Origin: Clostridiales bacterium
Lineage (GTDB): Bacteria; Bacillota; Clostridia; Oscillospirales; Oscillospiraceae
DNA length: 64,000 bases
Direction: 5' to 3'
Assembly (NCBI GenBank): GCA_004554585.1
Contig: SFLH01000002.1
Coordinates: 124,001 to 188,000, forward strand
This document shows positions 62,769-64,000 of this stretch, in pieces. The position numbers were made by a program, and so were the translations under genes. Under the pieces are notes generated by a model, which saw nothing but the letters and a program-made list of their open reading frames with translations, was not told where the DNA came from and made no database searches. How positions within the stretch are numbered: the stretch's first letter is position 1; the number at the start of each line of letters is the position of its first letter.

Positions 62769-63770
62769 ATGAAGATCGCAGTCTTGGGAAGCGGCGGCTG
62801 GGGCACGGCCCTAGCCATGCTGCTGGTGGAAAACGGCCACGAGGTGACCCTGTGGTCCTATTTGGAGGAGGAGTCCCGGCAGCTCCAGCAGACGGGGGAG
62901 AACCCCCTGCTGCCTGGCGTGAAGCTGCCCCAGGACCTCACCTACACCTGGGACCTGTCCTGCGTGAAGGGCTGCGGTGCGGTGGTGATGGCCACCCCCT
63001 CCTTTGGGGTGCGCACCACGGCGGAGCAGATCCGCCCCCTCCTCACGCCCCAGACCATCCTCATTTCGGTCTCCAAGGGCATTGAGAAGGGGACCTCCCT
63101 GCGTATGACGGAGATCATCCGCCAGGCCACTGGGGACCAGTGCCCAGTGGTGGCCCTCTCTGGCCCCTCCCACGCGGAGGAGGTGGCCCGGCGGGTGCCC
63201 ACGGCGGTGGTGTCCGCCTGTCCTGACCGGGCGGCAGCGGAAGCCGTCCAGGACCTCTTCCTCAACGACCGCTTCCGAGTCTACAGCAGCAGCGACGTGG
63301 TGGGTGTGGAGCTGGGCGCGGCCCTGAAAAACGTCATGGCCCTGTGCACCGGCTGCTGCCGGGGCATGGGCTTTGGGGACAACACCAATGCCATGCTCAT
63401 GACCCGGGGCCTGGTGGAGATGGCCCGGCTGGGGGTTGCCTTGGGCGGCCGGCGGGAGACTTTCGCCGGCCTGGCAGGGATGGGGGACCTGATCGTCACC
63501 TGCACGTCCATGAACTCCCGGAACTATCGGGCGGGCATCCTCATTGGCCAGGGGGTCCCGGTCCAGGAGGCCATCGCCAAGATCGGCGCGGTGGTGGAGG
63601 GCTACTACGCCGTAGACTCCGCCCGGGAGCTGGCCAAACGGATGGGGGTGGAAATGCCCATCACCGAAGCCGCCTATGAGGTTCTCTATCAGAACCGCGA
63701 CCCCCGGGAGGCCCTGCAGTCCCTCATGCGCCGGGAGAAGCGGCATGAGATTGAGGACACGTGGGTGTGA
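62769..63770 (+). CDS. gpsA: Glycerol-3-phosphate dehydrogenase [NAD(P)+]
   Basis: A 333-residue enzyme that makes glycerol 3-phosphate for PlsY. The N-terminal Rossmann loop is VLGSGGWGTALAM. Catalytic Lys lies in GVELGAALKNVMALCTGC near 190, and the substrate region GLAGMGDLIVTCTSMNSRN near 237 is canonical. AAGTGAGGTAC precedes the ATG. In B. subtilis spoIVA follows this gene; the next gene here is outside the window. Confidence 0.96.
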   Translation: MKIAVLGSGGWGTALAMLLVENGHEVTLWSYLEEESRQLQQTGENPLLPGVKLPQDLTYTWDLSCVKGCGAVVMATPSFGVRTTAEQIRPLLTPQTILISVSKGIEKGTSLRMTEIIRQATGDQCPVVALSGPSHAEEVARRVPTAVVSACPDRAAAEAVQDLFLNDRFRVYSSSDVVGVELGAALKNVMALCTGCCRGMGFGDNTNAMLMTRGLVEMARLGVALGGRRETFAGLAGMGDLIVTCTSMNSRNYRAGILIGQGVPVQEAIAKIGAVVEGYYAVDSARELAKRMGVEMPITEAAYEVLYQNRDPREALQSLMRREKRHEIEDTWV

Positions 63771-64000
63771 GCATTTTTGCCCCCCCTTTGCTGGCCTTCA
63801 AAAATTGGGGGCGGCGGCCGACTGTGCGCAGATCATGGCCGCGAAGCGGCCATGGTTCACACTTGCAGCTGAGAGAGATTTTTCCCCAGCGCATGTCTGG
63901 GAAAAATTCCTTTGAATTTATTTCGGCGTCTGCGGGTGCTGGAAGTCTGCGACGCTTTTTGGTGCCTGCGGCACGGCGGGTGCGAGGGAGAGTCGTGGAG
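63771..64000. other. Intergenic end of the window with two hairpins
   Basis: No gene is supported. A perfect 9-bp hairpin (63834-63842 with 63846-63854, GAA loop) and an AT-rich imperfect hairpin (63878-63889 with 63897-63907) are present. Neither has a clear T-run, so gpsA termination is uncertain. Confidence 0.4.

Overview
The window is a GC-rich (roughly 60% by eye), gene-dense stretch of a spore-forming Clostridia chromosome. It is most like the butyrate-producing Oscillospiraceae (Flavonifractor, Intestinimonas or Lawsonibacter type). This is inferred from a DUF3794/LysM spore protein, AddAB instead of RecBCD, PPi-type phosphofructokinase, a type A RNase P RNA, two butyryl-CoA-type acyl-CoA dehydrogenases, and strong AGGAGG ribosome binding sites. 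There is no prophage, insertion sequence or CRISPR array; the content is mostly core genome with some accessory operons.

Layout. 1-2712: end of a LysM protein, then divergent glycolytic genes pfp and fba, whose promoters appear to share one palindromic -35 box. 2804-11306: a membrane-anchored spermidine-synthase-like protein and addB-addA. 11425-18480: rpmE, a flavin reductase, hflX, a YigZ protein and the dgt-dnaG-rpoD operon. 18533-23258 (minus): a two-component system with an unknown exported protein and a VanY-type carboxypeptidase, preceded by a lipoprotein. 23625-25593: split ThrE exporter and a UPF0340 gene whose leader carries a tRNA-like T-arm. 25725-29208 (minus): acyl-CoA dehydrogenase, a double OB-fold ssDNA-binding protein, a mini ferredoxin-thioredoxin-reductase-like protein and a ZIP transporter. 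29347-29980: two inverted copies of a hairpin-rich repeat. 30069-36774 (minus): carA and a carB gene fused in frame to dapF, then glnA.

37119-40470: purC, glmS, nadE. 40580-45917: a second two-component system and a VTC-DUF4956-CotH cluster. 46027-46369: rnpB. 46470-49956: cytidylate-kinase-like protein, MATE transporter and a second acyl-CoA dehydrogenase with distinctive codon use. 50326-52077 (minus): an exported Cys/Asp-repeat protein, an ECF sigma factor and an RsgI-like anti-sigma factor. 52844-56872 (minus): potABCD, behind a long hairpin-rich leader RNA and a terminator. 57359-63770: RluA-type pseudouridine synthase, yceD-rpmF, a DUF512 radical-SAM-like protein, and der-plsY-gpsA.

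The standout is the 1340-residue CarB-DapF fusion. Full-length CarB runs through a roughly seven-residue linker into full-length diaminopimelate epimerase. The DapF part has Ala in place of its first catalytic Cys and Tyr in place of a conserved Asp, so it looks like a pseudo-epimerase tethered to carbamoyl-phosphate synthase. The linker still contains what looks like the old dapF Shine-Dalgarno. The second most interesting region is the structured RNA and terminator ahead of potABCD.
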